A stretch of 52,274 bases of DNA from Nitrosomonas sp. Nm34. GTDB taxonomy: Bacteria > Pseudomonadota > Gammaproteobacteria > Burkholderiales > Nitrosomonadaceae. Shown piece after piece: positions 16,513-27,705 of the stretch. Position 1 is the first letter of the stretch; each line of letters opens with the position of its first letter. Below the pieces are notes generated by a model. The model did not search any database. It was not told the origin of the DNA and was given only the letters and a program-made list of their open reading frames with translations. Where the stretch lies: positions 1 through 52,274 of the forward strand of contig NZ_FORD01000023.1 in NCBI RefSeq assembly GCF_900113925.1, in the 5' to 3' direction. A program made the position numbers and the translations under genes.

Positions 16513-18684
16513 ATGAAGTACCTCATCATCATAGTTACGGGGCTTAGCGTAGTCATGCTGTTTTTACTGGCAACAGCCGGTGCTAATACTGAATTTCTTG
16601 AGCGTGTTTACCGCTGGCTGATTGGCTTTAATGTAATTTTTGTATTATTTTTGCTGGTAGTTGTGGGGCTCTTGCTATGGAGGCTAAACAGGAGGCTAAA
16701 AGCAGGCGTATTTGGCTCTAAACTTGCAGTTCGCTTACTGATGGTTTTTTCACTGATGGCCATCCTTCCAGGGGTTCTGGTGTATGGTATTTCGGTCCAG
16801 TTTTTAGGGAAAAGTATCGAATCCTGGTTTGATGTCAAAGTCGATGAGGCATTAGAGGGCGGATTAAATTTAGGGCAAACCATGCTTGACAATTTACTTG
16901 AAGAGCTCGAGAAAAAAGCCAAGGCTACTGCATTAACATTATCTGAATCACCTATAATGCCATTGTCAGCATTGAATCAGCTATTGGTTCAGTCGCAGAT
17001 ACAAGAAGCCACGTTGTTTAACCAGGATGGTAAAGCAATTGCTTTTTCTAGCATAGATGACATGGCACTGTTTCCAGAAATACCCAACGCCGCCGCTATG
17101 CGGCATATCCGCATGCAGAAGAGCTATAGTGCAGTGGAATCTATTCCTGGTAATGGGCTATATTTGCGAGTACTCGTTCCTGTGAATGTATTAAATCTTG
17201 ATGATGATATCCGTGTATTGCAGGTTTTGCAGCAAGTGCCCCGATTACTTGCGGAGAATGCCGAGATTGTTCAAACAGGGTATCGCAATTACCAAGAGTT
17301 AACATTATCTCGTCATGGGTTGACTCGACTTTATGGCATAACACTAACATTAGCATTATTTTTAGCGCTTTTTTCTGCTCTTGCTGCCGCCTTCCTTATT
17401 AGTGAAAAATTAAGCGCACCGTTGGGTATGTTAGCTGAGGGAACAAGAGCTGTAGCACAAGGGGATTTTAGTAGACGCCATTCTGTACAAAGTAACGACG
17501 AACTTGGCATACTGACAGAATCCTTTAATCTTATGACTGAGCAGCTTGAAGTAGCGCGTGCTACCACGCAACGGAATCAGCAGGAGATTGAAAATGCCCG
17601 GGCTTATCTTGAAAGTATACTGGCAAACCTTTCTTCTGGCGTGATGGTACTTGATGAAAAGTTACGCATCAGTACTGTCAATCATAGTGCTGAGCAAATT
17701 CTACAGACTCCGTTAACCAATCTGGTAGGGTTAACGATTGAAGAGTGTGCCGAAAAAGAACCGAAATTGCGTGTACTCGCAACAGAAATACGGATAGGAT
17801 TCAATTCCGCGGAAATGGGAGAGTGGCAACGTCAAGTGTTACATTTTAGTGAAAATAAAGATCAGGTTTTGCTTCTTCGAGGGTCACACCTGCCTCAAGT
17901 GGCCGGAGGAGGTGTTGTGGTATTTGATGATATCACCAGCTTACTACAAGTTCAGCGCACGGTTGCATGGGGTGAGGTTGCCCGTCGACTTGCTCATGAA
18001 ATCAAAAATCCTTTAACACCTATCCAACTTTCCGCAGAACGTATGCAGCATAAATTAATGGAAAAATTAACTGGGCAGGATGCAAAAATTTTACAGCGCT
18101 CTACTGAAACAATTGTCAATCAGGTCGAAGCACTTAAGAAGATGGTCAATGAATTTAGCGAATATGCGCGTATACCTGAACTGGAATTATACCAGCTCGA
18201 TTTTAATAGGTTGATACGTGAAGTACTTGCGTTATATGAGACTGCAAATACTCACTCAAGTCGCAGTCACGGCCCAAAAATTAATTTAGAATTGAGCGCT
18301 GAGCCTTCATTAATTCGCGGAGATCCAACAAGGTTAAGGCAAGTTATACATAATTTGCTGCAAAATGCTCAGGATGCTTTAGTTGATGTAGTAGAGCCTA
18401 CGATCACCGTGCGAACCGAAACGCTTTCTAATAGTGTTCAGTTCAGTGTAAGCGATAATGGCAAGGGATTTGCAGAACAGATTAAAGCACAGGCATTTGA
18501 ACCCTATGTAACGACCAAAGTAAAAGGCACGGGTCTCGGGCTGCCAATTGTCAAGAAAATTATTAATGAACATAATGGTACAATCCAAATCGAAAACATC
18601 AAACCGCACGGAGCTAAGATCATCATTGTATTACCAAGATTATTATCTGATCACCCCATATCCATTCCTCTTCAAGTAACATGA
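16513..18684 (+). CDS. ntrY: NtrY-like membrane sensor histidine kinase
   Basis: A 723-residue kinase. Hydrophobic helices lie at about residues 3-22, 35-57, 73-96 and 276-299, with an extracytoplasmic sensor part between the third and fourth. A HAMP linker (about 300-350), a PAS domain (about 365-470), the phosphoacceptor region with His495 in RRLAHEIKNPLTPIQLSAER, and an ATPase domain with NLLQNAQDAL, DNGKGF and GTGLGLPIVKKI follow. The NPLTPIQLSAERM sequence is typical of NtrY-type kinases, which in alphaproteobacteria and Neisseria respond to nitrogen or respiratory state. Its partner is the response regulator 91 bp downstream. The signal sensed here is unknown. Confidence 0.9.
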   Translation: MKYLIIIVTGLSVVMLFLLATAGANTEFLERVYRWLIGFNVIFVLFLLVVVGLLLWRLNRRLKAGVFGSKLAVRLLMVFSLMAILPGVLVYGISVQFLGKSIESWFDVKVDEALEGGLNLGQTMLDNLLEELEKKAKATALTLSESPIMPLSALNQLLVQSQIQEATLFNQDGKAIAFSSIDDMALFPEIPNAAAMRHIRMQKSYSAVESIPGNGLYLRVLVPVNVLNLDDDIRVLQVLQQVPRLLAENAEIVQTGYRNYQELTLSRHGLTRLYGITLTLALFLALFSALAAAFLISEKLSAPLGMLAEGTRAVAQGDFSRRHSVQSNDELGILTESFNLMTEQLEVARATTQRNQQEIENARAYLESILANLSSGVMVLDEKLRISTVNHSAEQILQTPLTNLVGLTIEECAEKEPKLRVLATEIRIGFNSAEMGEWQRQVLHFSENKDQVLLLRGSHLPQVAGGGVVVFDDITSLLQVQRTVAWGEVARRLAHEIKNPLTPIQLSAERMQHKLMEKLTGQDAKILQRSTETIVNQVEALKKMVNEFSEYARIPELELYQLDFNRLIREVLALYETANTHSSRSHGPKINLELSAEPSLIRGDPTRLRQVIHNLLQNAQDALVDVVEPTITVRTETLSNSVQFSVSDNGKGFAEQIKAQAFEPYVTTKVKGTGLGLPIVKKIINEHNGTIQIENIKPHGAKIIIVLPRLLSDHPISIPLQVT

Positions 18685-18774
18685 TAGAGAAAATAGTATT
18701 TGCGTTGTTGACTTGATAATAATGCTACAAAGCGTTAGTTGCATTCCAGTTCTGGGGAGGGTAATTACAATATA

Positions 18775-20037
18775 ATGGCCAACAATACGATTCTTGTTGT
18801 TGATGATGAAGTTGGCATACGCGAGCTCTTATCCGAAATCTTAAATGATGAAGGGTATCAGGTAGCTTTGGCAGAAAATGCAGAACAAGCTCGCAATTGG
18901 CGTAATCAAATTCGCCCCGACTTGGTACTTCTGGATATCTGGATGCCAGATACAGATGGTATAACATTACTTAAAGATTGGGCCAATAGTGGATTGCTTA
19001 CCATGCCAGTGATAATGATGTCTGGACACGGTACCATTGATACTGCAGTCGAAGCAACGCGTATTGGAGCTGTGGGTTACCTTGAAAAACCCATACCTTT
19101 GCAAAAATTACTTAGTACTGTTGGACAAGCTTTGCGTGGCGGGCAAAGTAAGCCAATTCCGACTTTTTCCCTGGCGAGTCTGGGTCGGGGAGTTTTAATT
19201 ACAGAATTAAAAAAGAAACTCGAGCAAATAATTAATTTGAAAGTGCCTGTGCTGCTCATGGGGGAGCCAGGTGTAGGAATAGAGTATTGTGCACATTTCT
19301 TGCATCATATCAATACTCCATGGGTTGAGCCGGAATCATTTTCTTTTCTCGCAGAAAATCCACTCAATTTACTCGAGCAAGCAAAGGATGGTTTATTATT
19401 TCTTAGAGAAATTGGCGATCTCAATAAATTAGAACAAAAAGGGTTGCTTCTGCTCTTGAATAAATTAGAAAAATATAATGTGCGCCTAGTATGTGCCACG
19501 ACTTTGCCCTTGGCAGAATTAACCGCGCAAGGTATTTATAATCCTAAGTTATACGAGGTATTAAGCAGTCTTTGTATCAGTGTCCCCTCTCTTAGAATGC
19601 ATCGTGAAGACATTCCCGAGCTAGCTAATCAAATACTCTCAAATTATATTGAATCAGGTGAAGCACCCTTCATTCACTTTAGTACAGCTGCATTGAATAC
19701 ACTACGCAACTATGATTGGCCGGGTAATTTGGCTCAATTGACAAGTGTGGTACATTCGCTAGCTTTAACTTGTACCAGTAGTGAAATTTCAGCAGAGCTT
19801 GTGCAACAGACTTTAGCCCCTCCTTTATCGACAGCTATATCAATTGCGCCGGATATACCTTTAAATGTGTCTTTGCGTGAAGCACGAGATTTATTTGAGA
19901 AAAATTATTTTGAAAAACTGATTGACCAAGAAGGCGGTAATATGACGCGTGTTGCCGAGCGTGCAGGCTTGGAGCGCACGCATCTTTATCGTAAGATAAA
20001 GGCGCTGGGTATTAAGTTGCGCAACCAGAATAGTTGA
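18775..20037 (+). CDS. ntrX: NtrX-like response regulator with degenerate AAA+ domain
   Basis: The protein (420 residues from ATG 18775) has an intact receiver domain (ILVVDDEVG; phosphoacceptor Asp54 in LVLLDIWMPDTDG) and an intact C-terminal Fis-type helix-turn-helix (NMTRVAERAGLERTHLYRKI). The central sigma-54-activator domain is degraded. Walker A reads GEPGVGIE (163-170) with Ile169 where Lys is required, Walker B reads LLFLREIGD with Arg211 for Asp, the GAFTGA sigma-54 contact loop is missing, and the arginine-finger region is altered (NPKLYEVL). The WPGNLAQL motif survives. It probably binds DNA under control of the NtrY-like kinase without ATP hydrolysis. A TTG start at 18739 is possible but less likely. 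Confidence 0.88.
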   Translation: MANNTILVVDDEVGIRELLSEILNDEGYQVALAENAEQARNWRNQIRPDLVLLDIWMPDTDGITLLKDWANSGLLTMPVIMMSGHGTIDTAVEATRIGAVGYLEKPIPLQKLLSTVGQALRGGQSKPIPTFSLASLGRGVLITELKKKLEQIINLKVPVLLMGEPGVGIEYCAHFLHHINTPWVEPESFSFLAENPLNLLEQAKDGLLFLREIGDLNKLEQKGLLLLLNKLEKYNVRLVCATTLPLAELTAQGIYNPKLYEVLSSLCISVPSLRMHREDIPELANQILSNYIESGEAPFIHFSTAALNTLRNYDWPGNLAQLTSVVHSLALTCTSSEISAELVQQTLAPPLSTAISIAPDIPLNVSLREARDLFEKNYFEKLIDQEGGNMTRVAERAGLERTHLYRKIKALGIKLRNQNS

Positions 20038-20189
20038 AATAACAACAAAAACTATGTTTGAGTAATCAATAAATCGATGTTGTAGAGCACTTCGTCTTAG
20101 GAGATAATATTGGTTTTTGCCAACTTTTGTTGTCATGTGGCGCGGAAGATGGATATTCTATTTTTTGATTTTTTTAAGGGATAGTGAAG

Positions 20190-22205
20190 ATGGGAGCATT
20201 TGAGGATTTTAACGCGCCAGTATTCAAGAATTTGACGAGTGCTATTCGTGCCTTGGCGATGGACGCAGTAGAAAAAGCTAAATCGGGTCATCCCGGCATG
20301 CCAATGGGTATGGCGGAAATTGCGGAAGTGCTTTGGATTCATCATTTGCGTCATAATCCAAATAACCCCGGATGGGCTGACCGTGACCGCTTCGTTTTAT
20401 CCAATGGGCATGGTTCCATGTTGATTTATGCGCTCTTACATTTGACTGGTTATGATGTGTCAATTGAAGATATTAAGAATTTTCGACAACTTCATTCCAA
20501 AACTCCCGGACATCCAGAATATGGCTATACGCCAGGAGTAGAAACAACAACAGGGCCTTTAGGTCAGGGTATTACCAATGCGGTTGGTATGGCACTGGCT
20601 GAAAAAATTCTTGCGCAGGAATTCAATCGTCCTGGTTTTGATATTGTTAATCACTATACCTATGTGTTTCTTGGTGATGGCTGCTTAATGGAAGGTATTT
20701 CACATGAGGCCTGTTCTCTGGCGGGCACACTCGGGTTGGGTAAGCTCATCTGTTTTTATGATGATAACGGTATTTCAATTGATGGACATGTGGAAGGCTG
20801 GTTTACTGACGATACACCTAAACGCTTTGAAGCATACGGATGGCATGTTGTGCCAAATGTAAATGGTCATGATCCAGATGCCATTGAAGCTGCTATCGAA
20901 GCCGCTAAAAATATCCCAAACAAACCTTCTATGATTTGCTGTAAAACTGTTATTGGAATGGGCTCTCCCAATAAAGCCGATACACATGCAGTTCATGGCG
21001 CAGCATTAGGGGAAGAGGAAATCGCGGCTACACGACCTCATATTGGGTGGCATCATCTTCCCTTTGAGATTCCTCAAGAAGTCTATGATGCATGGGATGC
21101 TCGCGCAAAAGGTCAAAAGCTAGAAAGTGAATGGAATAACAAGTTTGCAGAGTATGAAAAGAAATATCCTGAAGAAGCAACCGAATTTAAACGCCGTATG
21201 GCTGGGGAATTACCAGCTAACTGGCCAGAGCATGTTAACAATGTTATAAATCGCGTTAACGCAAAAGAAGAGACGATTGCGACGAGAAAAGCATCACAGA
21301 ATGCAATTGAAGGATTAGCCCCTAATTTACCGGAATTGATTGGCGGGTCGGCAGATTTAGCTGGTTCAAATCTGACGCAATGGTCTGGCTCAAAAGAAGT
21401 AAGCGCAGAAACCGGCGGGAATTATATTTACTATGGTGTGCGTGAATTTGGTATGAGCGCTATTATGAACGGTTTATCGTTACATGGCGGTATCATTCCT
21501 TACGGTGCCACATTTCTGATGTTCTCAGAATATGCCCGCAATGCTTTACGCATGGCAGCTTTAATGAAAATCCGTAACATTTTCGTATTTACTCACGATT
21601 CAATTGGTCTGGGTGAAGATGGTCCGACACATCAGCCGATAGAGCAAACGGCAACGTTACGCTTGATACCTAATATGGATGTATGGCGACCCTGTGATAC
21701 AGTTGAATCAACTGTAGCCTGGGCACGTGCAATTGAACGCACAAATGGACCAACGACACTTATTTTCAGTCGTCAAAATTTGCCATTTCAGAAAAGAGAT
21801 GCGGCAACTATCAAACTCATCGATAAAGGAGCTTATATCTTATCTGAAGCCGCTGATGGCAACCCACAAGCAATTATTATCGCAACCGGATCAGAAGTGG
21901 CACTGGCCATGGCTGCGCAGAAAGCATTAGCTGCCGAAGGTATTCAGGTACGAGTAGTATCTATGCCATGCACTAACCTGTTTGATCGCCAAGACCAAAC
22001 CTATAAGGAAAGTGTACTACCAACAGGCATTAACCGAGTTGCAGTAGAAGCGGGTGTGGCAGATTACTGGTATAAATATGTCGGGTTTGAGGGAGAAATC
22101 ATTGGCATCGACACTTTCGGGGAATCAGCTCCTGCTGAAGTGCTATTTAAATACTTTGGTTTCACTGTCGAGAACGTCATTGAGGCTGTGAAAAGAATAA
22201 TATAA
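20190..22205 (+). CDS. tkt: Transketolase
   Basis: The enzyme, 671 residues from this start, transfers two-carbon ketol units using thiamine diphosphate in the Calvin and pentose phosphate pathways. Motifs: [19 protein letters not shown] at the N-terminus, the cofactor motif [13 protein letters not shown] through [21 protein letters not shown], and the pyrimidine-domain [14 protein letters not shown] and [14 protein letters not shown] use ATG 20190 because AAGGG ends 9 bp upstream; a GTG two codons earlier would be too close. It heads the carbon-metabolism run tkt-gap-pgk-pyk-fba. Confidence 0.96.
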   Translation: MGAFEDFNAPVFKNLTSAIRALAMDAVEKAKSGHPGMPMGMAEIAEVLWIHHLRHNPNNPGWADRDRFVLSNGHGSMLIYALLHLTGYDVSIEDIKNFRQLHSKTPGHPEYGYTPGVETTTGPLGQGITNAVGMALAEKILAQEFNRPGFDIVNHYTYVFLGDGCLMEGISHEACSLAGTLGLGKLICFYDDNGISIDGHVEGWFTDDTPKRFEAYGWHVVPNVNGHDPDAIEAAIEAAKNIPNKPSMICCKTVIGMGSPNKADTHAVHGAALGEEEIAATRPHIGWHHLPFEIPQEVYDAWDARAKGQKLESEWNNKFAEYEKKYPEEATEFKRRMAGELPANWPEHVNNVINRVNAKEETIATRKASQNAIEGLAPNLPELIGGSADLAGSNLTQWSGSKEVSAETGGNYIYYGVREFGMSAIMNGLSLHGGIIPYGATFLMFSEYARNALRMAALMKIRNIFVFTHDSIGLGEDGPTHQPIEQTATLRLIPNMDVWRPCDTVESTVAWARAIERTNGPTTLIFSRQNLPFQKRDAATIKLIDKGAYILSEAADGNPQAIIIATGSEVALAMAAQKALAAEGIQVRVVSMPCTNLFDRQDQTYKESVLPTGINRVAVEAGVADYWYKYVGFEGEIIGIDTFGESAPAEVLFKYFGFTVENVIEAVKRII

Positions 22206-22267
22206 ATCGTGTCGCCCATTTAGTAGACAGAAGAGACACACTTAGTTATGGTTTTTTTTTGTTTTGA

Positions 22268-23281
<1,014 letters not shown>

Positions 23282-23314
23282 GCATTCGAAGAATCAAGGC
23301 AAGCATACGATTTA

Positions 23315-23398
23315 CTCCGAGTAAAGGTTCAAAATTTTAAACTTCTTAATGAGATGTTAAAAGAACAAGGTTATGAATTTACTCGGAGCTATTTTTTT
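23315..23398 (+). terminator. Long-loop hairpin with T-run between gap and pgk
   Basis: CTCCGAGTAAA at 23315-23325 is exactly complementary to TTTACTCGGAG at 23378-23388, and CTATTTTTTT follows. The loop is 52 nt. The left arm is also part of a short self-palindrome, TTTACTCCGAGTAAA (23311-23325), so two alternative folds are possible. It could be a partial terminator or an attenuator that lowers pgk relative to gap. The sequence is seen; the function is inferred. Confidence 0.45.
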
Positions 23399-23495
23399 CT
23401 TATTTCATCTTGACTAGTGTATTTCTTTGAGTAAGTAAAACAATCAATACTGCAAGTTATCCCTATTAATATTTAGTATATATATTGGAGTTAAT

Positions 23496-24674
23496 GTGTC
23501 TGTTATCAAACTCACCGATCTGGATTTGAAAGACAAACGCGTTTTTATACGCGCTGATCTTAATGTACCCATCAAAGATGGCAAAGTTACATCCGATGCG
23601 CGCATCACAGCATCAATGGCCACTATAAAATATTGTTTAGATCGTGGCGCAAGAGTTATGGTAACCTCCCACTTGGGTCGTCCGGAAGAAGGCGTGTGGA
23701 GTGAGGAGAATTCGCTAAAACCTGTTGCCGATAATATTGCAGAACGTCTGGGTAAACCGGTCCGTTTGATCAAGGATTGGGTGAATGGTGGGTTTGATGT
23801 TGCGCAAGGCGAGTTGGTTATTCTCGAAAACTGCCGTTTTAATAAAGGCGAGAAAAAGAACGATGATGCTACTGCCCAGAGTTATGCTAAATTATGTGAC
23901 ATATTTGTCATGGACGCTTTTGGTACCGCGCATCGAGCAGAAGCATCCACGCATGGGATCGCAAAATATGCTCCCGTTGCCTGTGCCGGCATACTTTTGA
24001 CAGAAGAACTGGAAGCCTTGACTAAAGCTTTACACAACCCAGCACGACCTATGGTTGCGATTGTTGGAGGTTCAAAAGTATCCACCAAGCTGACAGTACT
24101 TGAATCACTTTCTGAAAAAGTAGATCAACTGGTGGTAGGGGGTGGCATTGCAAATACTTTCCTTAAAGCTGCTGGAAAAAATATTGGTAAATCCTTATGC
24201 GAGGATGATTTAATTCCAACGGCAAAGATGTTGATAGAAAAAATGAAAAAGCGAGGTGCAATCATTCCAATTGCTGTAGATGTCGTGGTTGGTAAGAAAT
24301 TTGATGCTAATGAGACAGCTGTATTAAAAGATGCTGATGATGTATCAGATGATGACATGGTTTTCGATATTGGACCAAAAAGCGCGCAAGAATTGGCTGA
24401 TATCATAATGAAGGCAGGGACGGTTGTTTGGAATGGACCAGTCGGTGTATTTGAATTTGATCAGTTCGGTGCAGGCACACATACCATCGCAAAAGCAATT
24501 GCTGACACCAAGGCTTTTACATTGGCTGGAGGTGGCGATACTATTGCTGCAATTCAGAAATATGGAATATACGATAAAGTGTCATATATTTCGACAGCAG
24601 GGGGGGCTTTTCTTGAATTCCTGGAAGGGAAAAAGCTTCCAGCGGTTGAGATTCTTGAATTGCGTGCACGTTAA
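23496..24674 (+). CDS. pgk: Phosphoglycerate kinase
   Basis: The 392-residue monomer transfers phosphate between 1,3-bisphosphoglycerate and ADP. Motifs are [67 protein letters not shown] and the nucleotide-binding GGGDTIAAI. The start is GTG at 23496 ([11 protein letters not shown]) with TTGGAG ending 5 bp upstream. It is part of the carbon block and is followed after 25 bp by pyk. In an autotroph it works mainly in the Calvin-cycle direction. Confidence 0.96.
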   Translation: MSVIKLTDLDLKDKRVFIRADLNVPIKDGKVTSDARITASMATIKYCLDRGARVMVTSHLGRPEEGVWSEENSLKPVADNIAERLGKPVRLIKDWVNGGFDVAQGELVILENCRFNKGEKKNDDATAQSYAKLCDIFVMDAFGTAHRAEASTHGIAKYAPVACAGILLTEELEALTKALHNPARPMVAIVGGSKVSTKLTVLESLSEKVDQLVVGGGIANTFLKAAGKNIGKSLCEDDLIPTAKMLIEKMKKRGAIIPIAVDVVVGKKFDANETAVLKDADDVSDDDMVFDIGPKSAQELADIIMKAGTVVWNGPVGVFEFDQFGAGTHTIAKAIADTKAFTLAGGGDTIAAIQKYGIYDKVSYISTAGGAFLEFLEGKKLPAVEILELRAR

Positions 24675-24699
24675 AATTTAATCTGAAAATTCTTTTGGA

Positions 24700-26181
24700 A
24701 TGATTAGAAGAACAAAAATCGTTGCTACGCTGGGACCTGCTTGTAGCGATTCTACTGTTCTGCGACGTATGATTCTTGCAGGTGTTGATGTCGTGAGAAT
24801 AAATTTTTCACACGGTACTCGCGAAGAACATATCGCTTACGCTGACCTGACTCGTAATCTTGCACGCGCTACTGGTTATAAGGTTGGGATATTAGCTGAT
24901 TTGCAAGGGCCAAAAATTCGTATTGGTAAATTTGATCATGGGAAAATCTGGCTCAAAGCAGGTGATGAATTCATACTGGACGCTGACTGTGAATTAGGCA
25001 ATGAAGAGAGAGTAGGACTTGACTACAAGGAATTACCTAATGACGTGGAAGTTGGTGCGACATTATTATTAGATGATGGCCGCATTGTTCTTAATGTCAC
25101 TAAGGTGGTAGGAAATGAAATATATTGCCAAGTCAAGCAAGGAGGGGTGCTGTCAAATAATAAAGGCATTAATCGAAAAGGGGGTGGATTAAGCGCACCT
25201 GCACTGACTACTAAAGATAAACAGGATATCCAGACCGCTGCAGCATTGAAAGCAGATTATTTGGCGGTATCTTTTCCTCGCACAGGTGAAGACATCCGTC
25301 AAGCACGAACCTTAATGCAAGAGGCTGGGGGTAATAGCCTGATTATGGCGAAGATTGAACGCTCTGAAGCTATCTTGGCATTAGATGACATCTTAGACGC
25401 ATCAGATGCGATCATGGTTGCGCGTGGTGATCTGGCCGTTGAAGTGGGAGATGCTGCCGTACCGGCATTGCAAAAGCGGATGATACGATCTGCTCGTGCT
25501 AAAAATAAACTCGTGGTAACTGCAACACAGATGATGGAATCCATGATCATTAATCCGATTCCCACTCGTGCGGAAGTTTCAGATGTAGCCAATGCGGTAT
25601 TGGATGGAACGGATGCGGTTATGCTATCTGCGGAATCTGCAGCAGGACAGTACCCGACCGAGGCAGTAGAAGCCATGGCAAGAGTATGTCTGGAGGCAGA
25701 AAAAGAATACATAGTAAATCAGAGCCTTGAGCGTTCTCCCGAAACTCAACTTGTCAGTATTGAAGAGGCTATTGCTCGGGCAGCGATGTATACTGCCACC
25801 GGTCTCAAAATTCGTGCTATTGCAGCACTTACTCAAAGTGGTGTAACAGCATTACTTATGTCACGAAGAAGCTCAAAAGTGCCCATATTTGCCCTTAGTC
25901 CCCAAGAAGATACCCTTGGTAAGATGACTCTATTTCGAGGCGTTTACCCCATAGAATTTGGTCAGGGTTTATTTGATCCAGAAGTTATTTTAGGTCTGGC
26001 AGAAGATGAGTTATTCAAGCGTGGAGCAGTCCGTGATGGTGACCTGATAGTGATGACTATAGGAGAGCCTGTTGGCAAAGCGGGAGGGACTAATACCATG
26101 AAAATTGTTCGTGTAGGTGATCACAGAAAATTAAGAGATGTACAAAGTATTGAAACCAATTCAGTATCGATAACTTCTTAA
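24700..26181 (+). CDS. pyk: Pyruvate kinase
   Basis: The 493-residue protein makes pyruvate and ATP from phosphoenolpyruvate. It starts RRTKIVATLGPACSD. The substrate and metal site is shown by VRINFSHGTREEH, LADLQGPKIRIG, MAKIERSEA (catalytic Lys and Glu) and IMVARGDLAVEVG, with VTATQMMESMI and the C-terminal MTIGEPVG domain end. Length and domain order (barrel, B domain inserted at about 75-170, C-terminal allosteric domain) are normal. It is the glycolytic exit within a block otherwise shared with the Calvin cycle. Confidence 0.96.
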   Translation: MIRRTKIVATLGPACSDSTVLRRMILAGVDVVRINFSHGTREEHIAYADLTRNLARATGYKVGILADLQGPKIRIGKFDHGKIWLKAGDEFILDADCELGNEERVGLDYKELPNDVEVGATLLLDDGRIVLNVTKVVGNEIYCQVKQGGVLSNNKGINRKGGGLSAPALTTKDKQDIQTAAALKADYLAVSFPRTGEDIRQARTLMQEAGGNSLIMAKIERSEAILALDDILDASDAIMVARGDLAVEVGDAAVPALQKRMIRSARAKNKLVVTATQMMESMIINPIPTRAEVSDVANAVLDGTDAVMLSAESAAGQYPTEAVEAMARVCLEAEKEYIVNQSLERSPETQLVSIEEAIARAAMYTATGLKIRAIAALTQSGVTALLMSRRSSKVPIFALSPQEDTLGKMTLFRGVYPIEFGQGLFDPEVILGLAEDELFKRGAVRDGDLIVMTIGEPVGKAGGTNTMKIVRVGDHRKLRDVQSIETNSVSITS

Positions 26182-26299
26182 GTTTTCTTATCGTAAGTCA
26201 ATTTAAAAGATTAATAATACCCTTTATCGAGATACTTGCTTCGTATCAACTAATTTTTTTAATAAATCCGATACAAAATTTAAAATGAAGGAGACTTAA

Positions 26300-27364
26300 A
26301 TGGCACTTGTATCATTACGACAACTGTTGGATCATGCAGCAGAAAATGGATATGGACTACCGGCATTTAATGTGAATAATCTCGAACAAATTCACGCGAT
26401 TATGCAGGCAGCGGATGAATGCAATAGCCCAGTGATCATGCAAGGCTCAGCTGGTGCGCGTAAATATGCTGGAGAGCCTTTTTTGCGTCATTTGATTGAA
26501 GCCGCGGTGGAAGCCTACCCGCATATTCCTATTGTGATGCACCAAGACCATGGCGCTTCACCTGCAGTGTGTGTAAATGCAATTCGTAGCGGCTTTTCTA
26601 GCGTTATGATGGATGGCTCTCTTGAAGAAGATGCCAAAACACCTTCATCCTATGAATATAATGTTGATGTTACCGCAAGAGTTGTTGCAATGGCTCATGC
26701 CGTCGGCGTTTCTGTTGAAGGTGAATTAGGCTGCCTTGGATCACTTGAATCCGGGATGGGCGAAGCAGAGGATGGTCATGGTGCGGAAGGTGTGCTGTCG
26801 CATGATCAACTACTGACCGATCCAGAGCAAGCTGCTGACTTTGTGAAAAAAACTAACGTGGATGCGCTTGCTATTGCCATTGGTACGTCACATGGCGCAT
26901 ATAAATTCACACGCAAACCAACCGGAGATATTCTGGCTATTGAGCGTATCAAGGAAATCCACAAACGGATTCCTAATACTCATTTAGTCATGCATGGCTC
27001 AAGCTCTGTCCCTCAAGAATGGCTTGAAATTATTCGGGAATATGGCGGCGAAATGAAAGAAACTTACGGTGTGCCTGTCGAGGAAATTCAGGAAGGTATT
27101 AAAAATGGTGTGCGTAAGGTCAATATTGATACAGACATTCGGTTAGCTATGACTGGAGCCATCCGTCGTCATTTGGCTAAAAACAAGAGTGAATTCGATC
27201 CAAGAAAATATCTAAAAGATGCGACTGCCGCAGCTAAAGAAATTTGTAAAGCACGATTTGAAGCATTTGGTAGCGCAGGGCAGGCAGGTAAAATCAAACC
27301 TATCTCGCTAGAAGGAATGGCTAATAGATATGCAAAAGGTGAACTAAAACCTATCATTGCTTAA
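26300..27364 (+). CDS. fba: Fructose-bisphosphate aldolase, class II, Calvin-cycle type
   Basis: The 354-residue zinc aldolase condenses dihydroxyacetone phosphate with glyceraldehyde 3-phosphate, or erythrose 4-phosphate in the Calvin cycle. It starts [20 protein letters not shown]. Metal and catalytic residues sit in [10 protein letters not shown], in the [12 protein letters not shown] loop, in [10 protein letters not shown], in [13 protein letters not shown] and in [11 protein letters not shown]. Sequence and length resemble the CbbA subtype of autotrophs. A strong AAGGAGA lies at 26288-26294. It ends the tkt-gap-pgk-pyk-fba block and is followed by a strong terminator. Confidence 0.95.
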   Translation: MALVSLRQLLDHAAENGYGLPAFNVNNLEQIHAIMQAADECNSPVIMQGSAGARKYAGEPFLRHLIEAAVEAYPHIPIVMHQDHGASPAVCVNAIRSGFSSVMMDGSLEEDAKTPSSYEYNVDVTARVVAMAHAVGVSVEGELGCLGSLESGMGEAEDGHGAEGVLSHDQLLTDPEQAADFVKKTNVDALAIAIGTSHGAYKFTRKPTGDILAIERIKEIHKRIPNTHLVMHGSSSVPQEWLEIIREYGGEMKETYGVPVEEIQEGIKNGVRKVNIDTDIRLAMTGAIRRHLAKNKSEFDPRKYLKDATAAAKEICKARFEAFGSAGQAGKIKPISLEGMANRYAKGELKPIIA

Positions 27365-27384
27365 TCAGTAGAGACAGGGATAAA

Positions 27385-27440
27385 AAGGCTGCTCGAAATG
27401 GGTTGATGATCTTCCCAAACACCAGCAGCCTTAATTTTTT
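27385..27440 (+). terminator. Terminator after fba
   Basis: AAGGCTGCT at 27385-27393 pairs exactly with AGCAGCCTT at 27424-27432, and AATTTTTT follows. The loop is 30 nt and contains a small internal pairing (GGGTTGATGATCTTCCC). It marks the end of the carbon-metabolism block. Confidence 0.75.
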
Positions 27441-27480
27441 GCTATGCTTTTTTAACTATATTTTCTTAATATTGATATAA

Positions 27481-27673
27481 GGGTGGCTCTAAAAATTCAA
27501 AGTTCTAACCAGGACAAGGCGAGAACAAAAAATGTTGATGCGACATATAACTGAATATACCTGATAGGTAAAGGAAACATTTTTTGTGAATACCGAAGTA
27601 TTGTGACGAGACGGGGTAAGCAGGCAATCCACGAAGCAGATGCTCGCAGACATGAATTTTCAGAGGTACCTAT
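27481..27673. repeat. MITE-like dispersed repeat, copy 1
   Basis: This segment of about 193 bp matches 45269-45460 along its length. Shared blocks include GACAAGGCGAG, CGAAGTATTGTGACGA, GTAAGCAG and ATGCTCGCA. Its right end TTTTCAGAGGTACC is the reverse complement of GGTACCTCTGAAAA, and its left end GGGTGGCTCTAAAAATTC is a diverged form of the same sequence, so the element has terminal inverted repeats. It contains no plausible gene. It lies between the fba terminator and the end of the CYTH-CHAD gene. A non-autonomous transposable element is the best reading. Confidence 0.65.
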
Positions 27674-27705
27674 AAAAGCAAAATGCGGTGTAGCAGCTCA
27701 GCATC

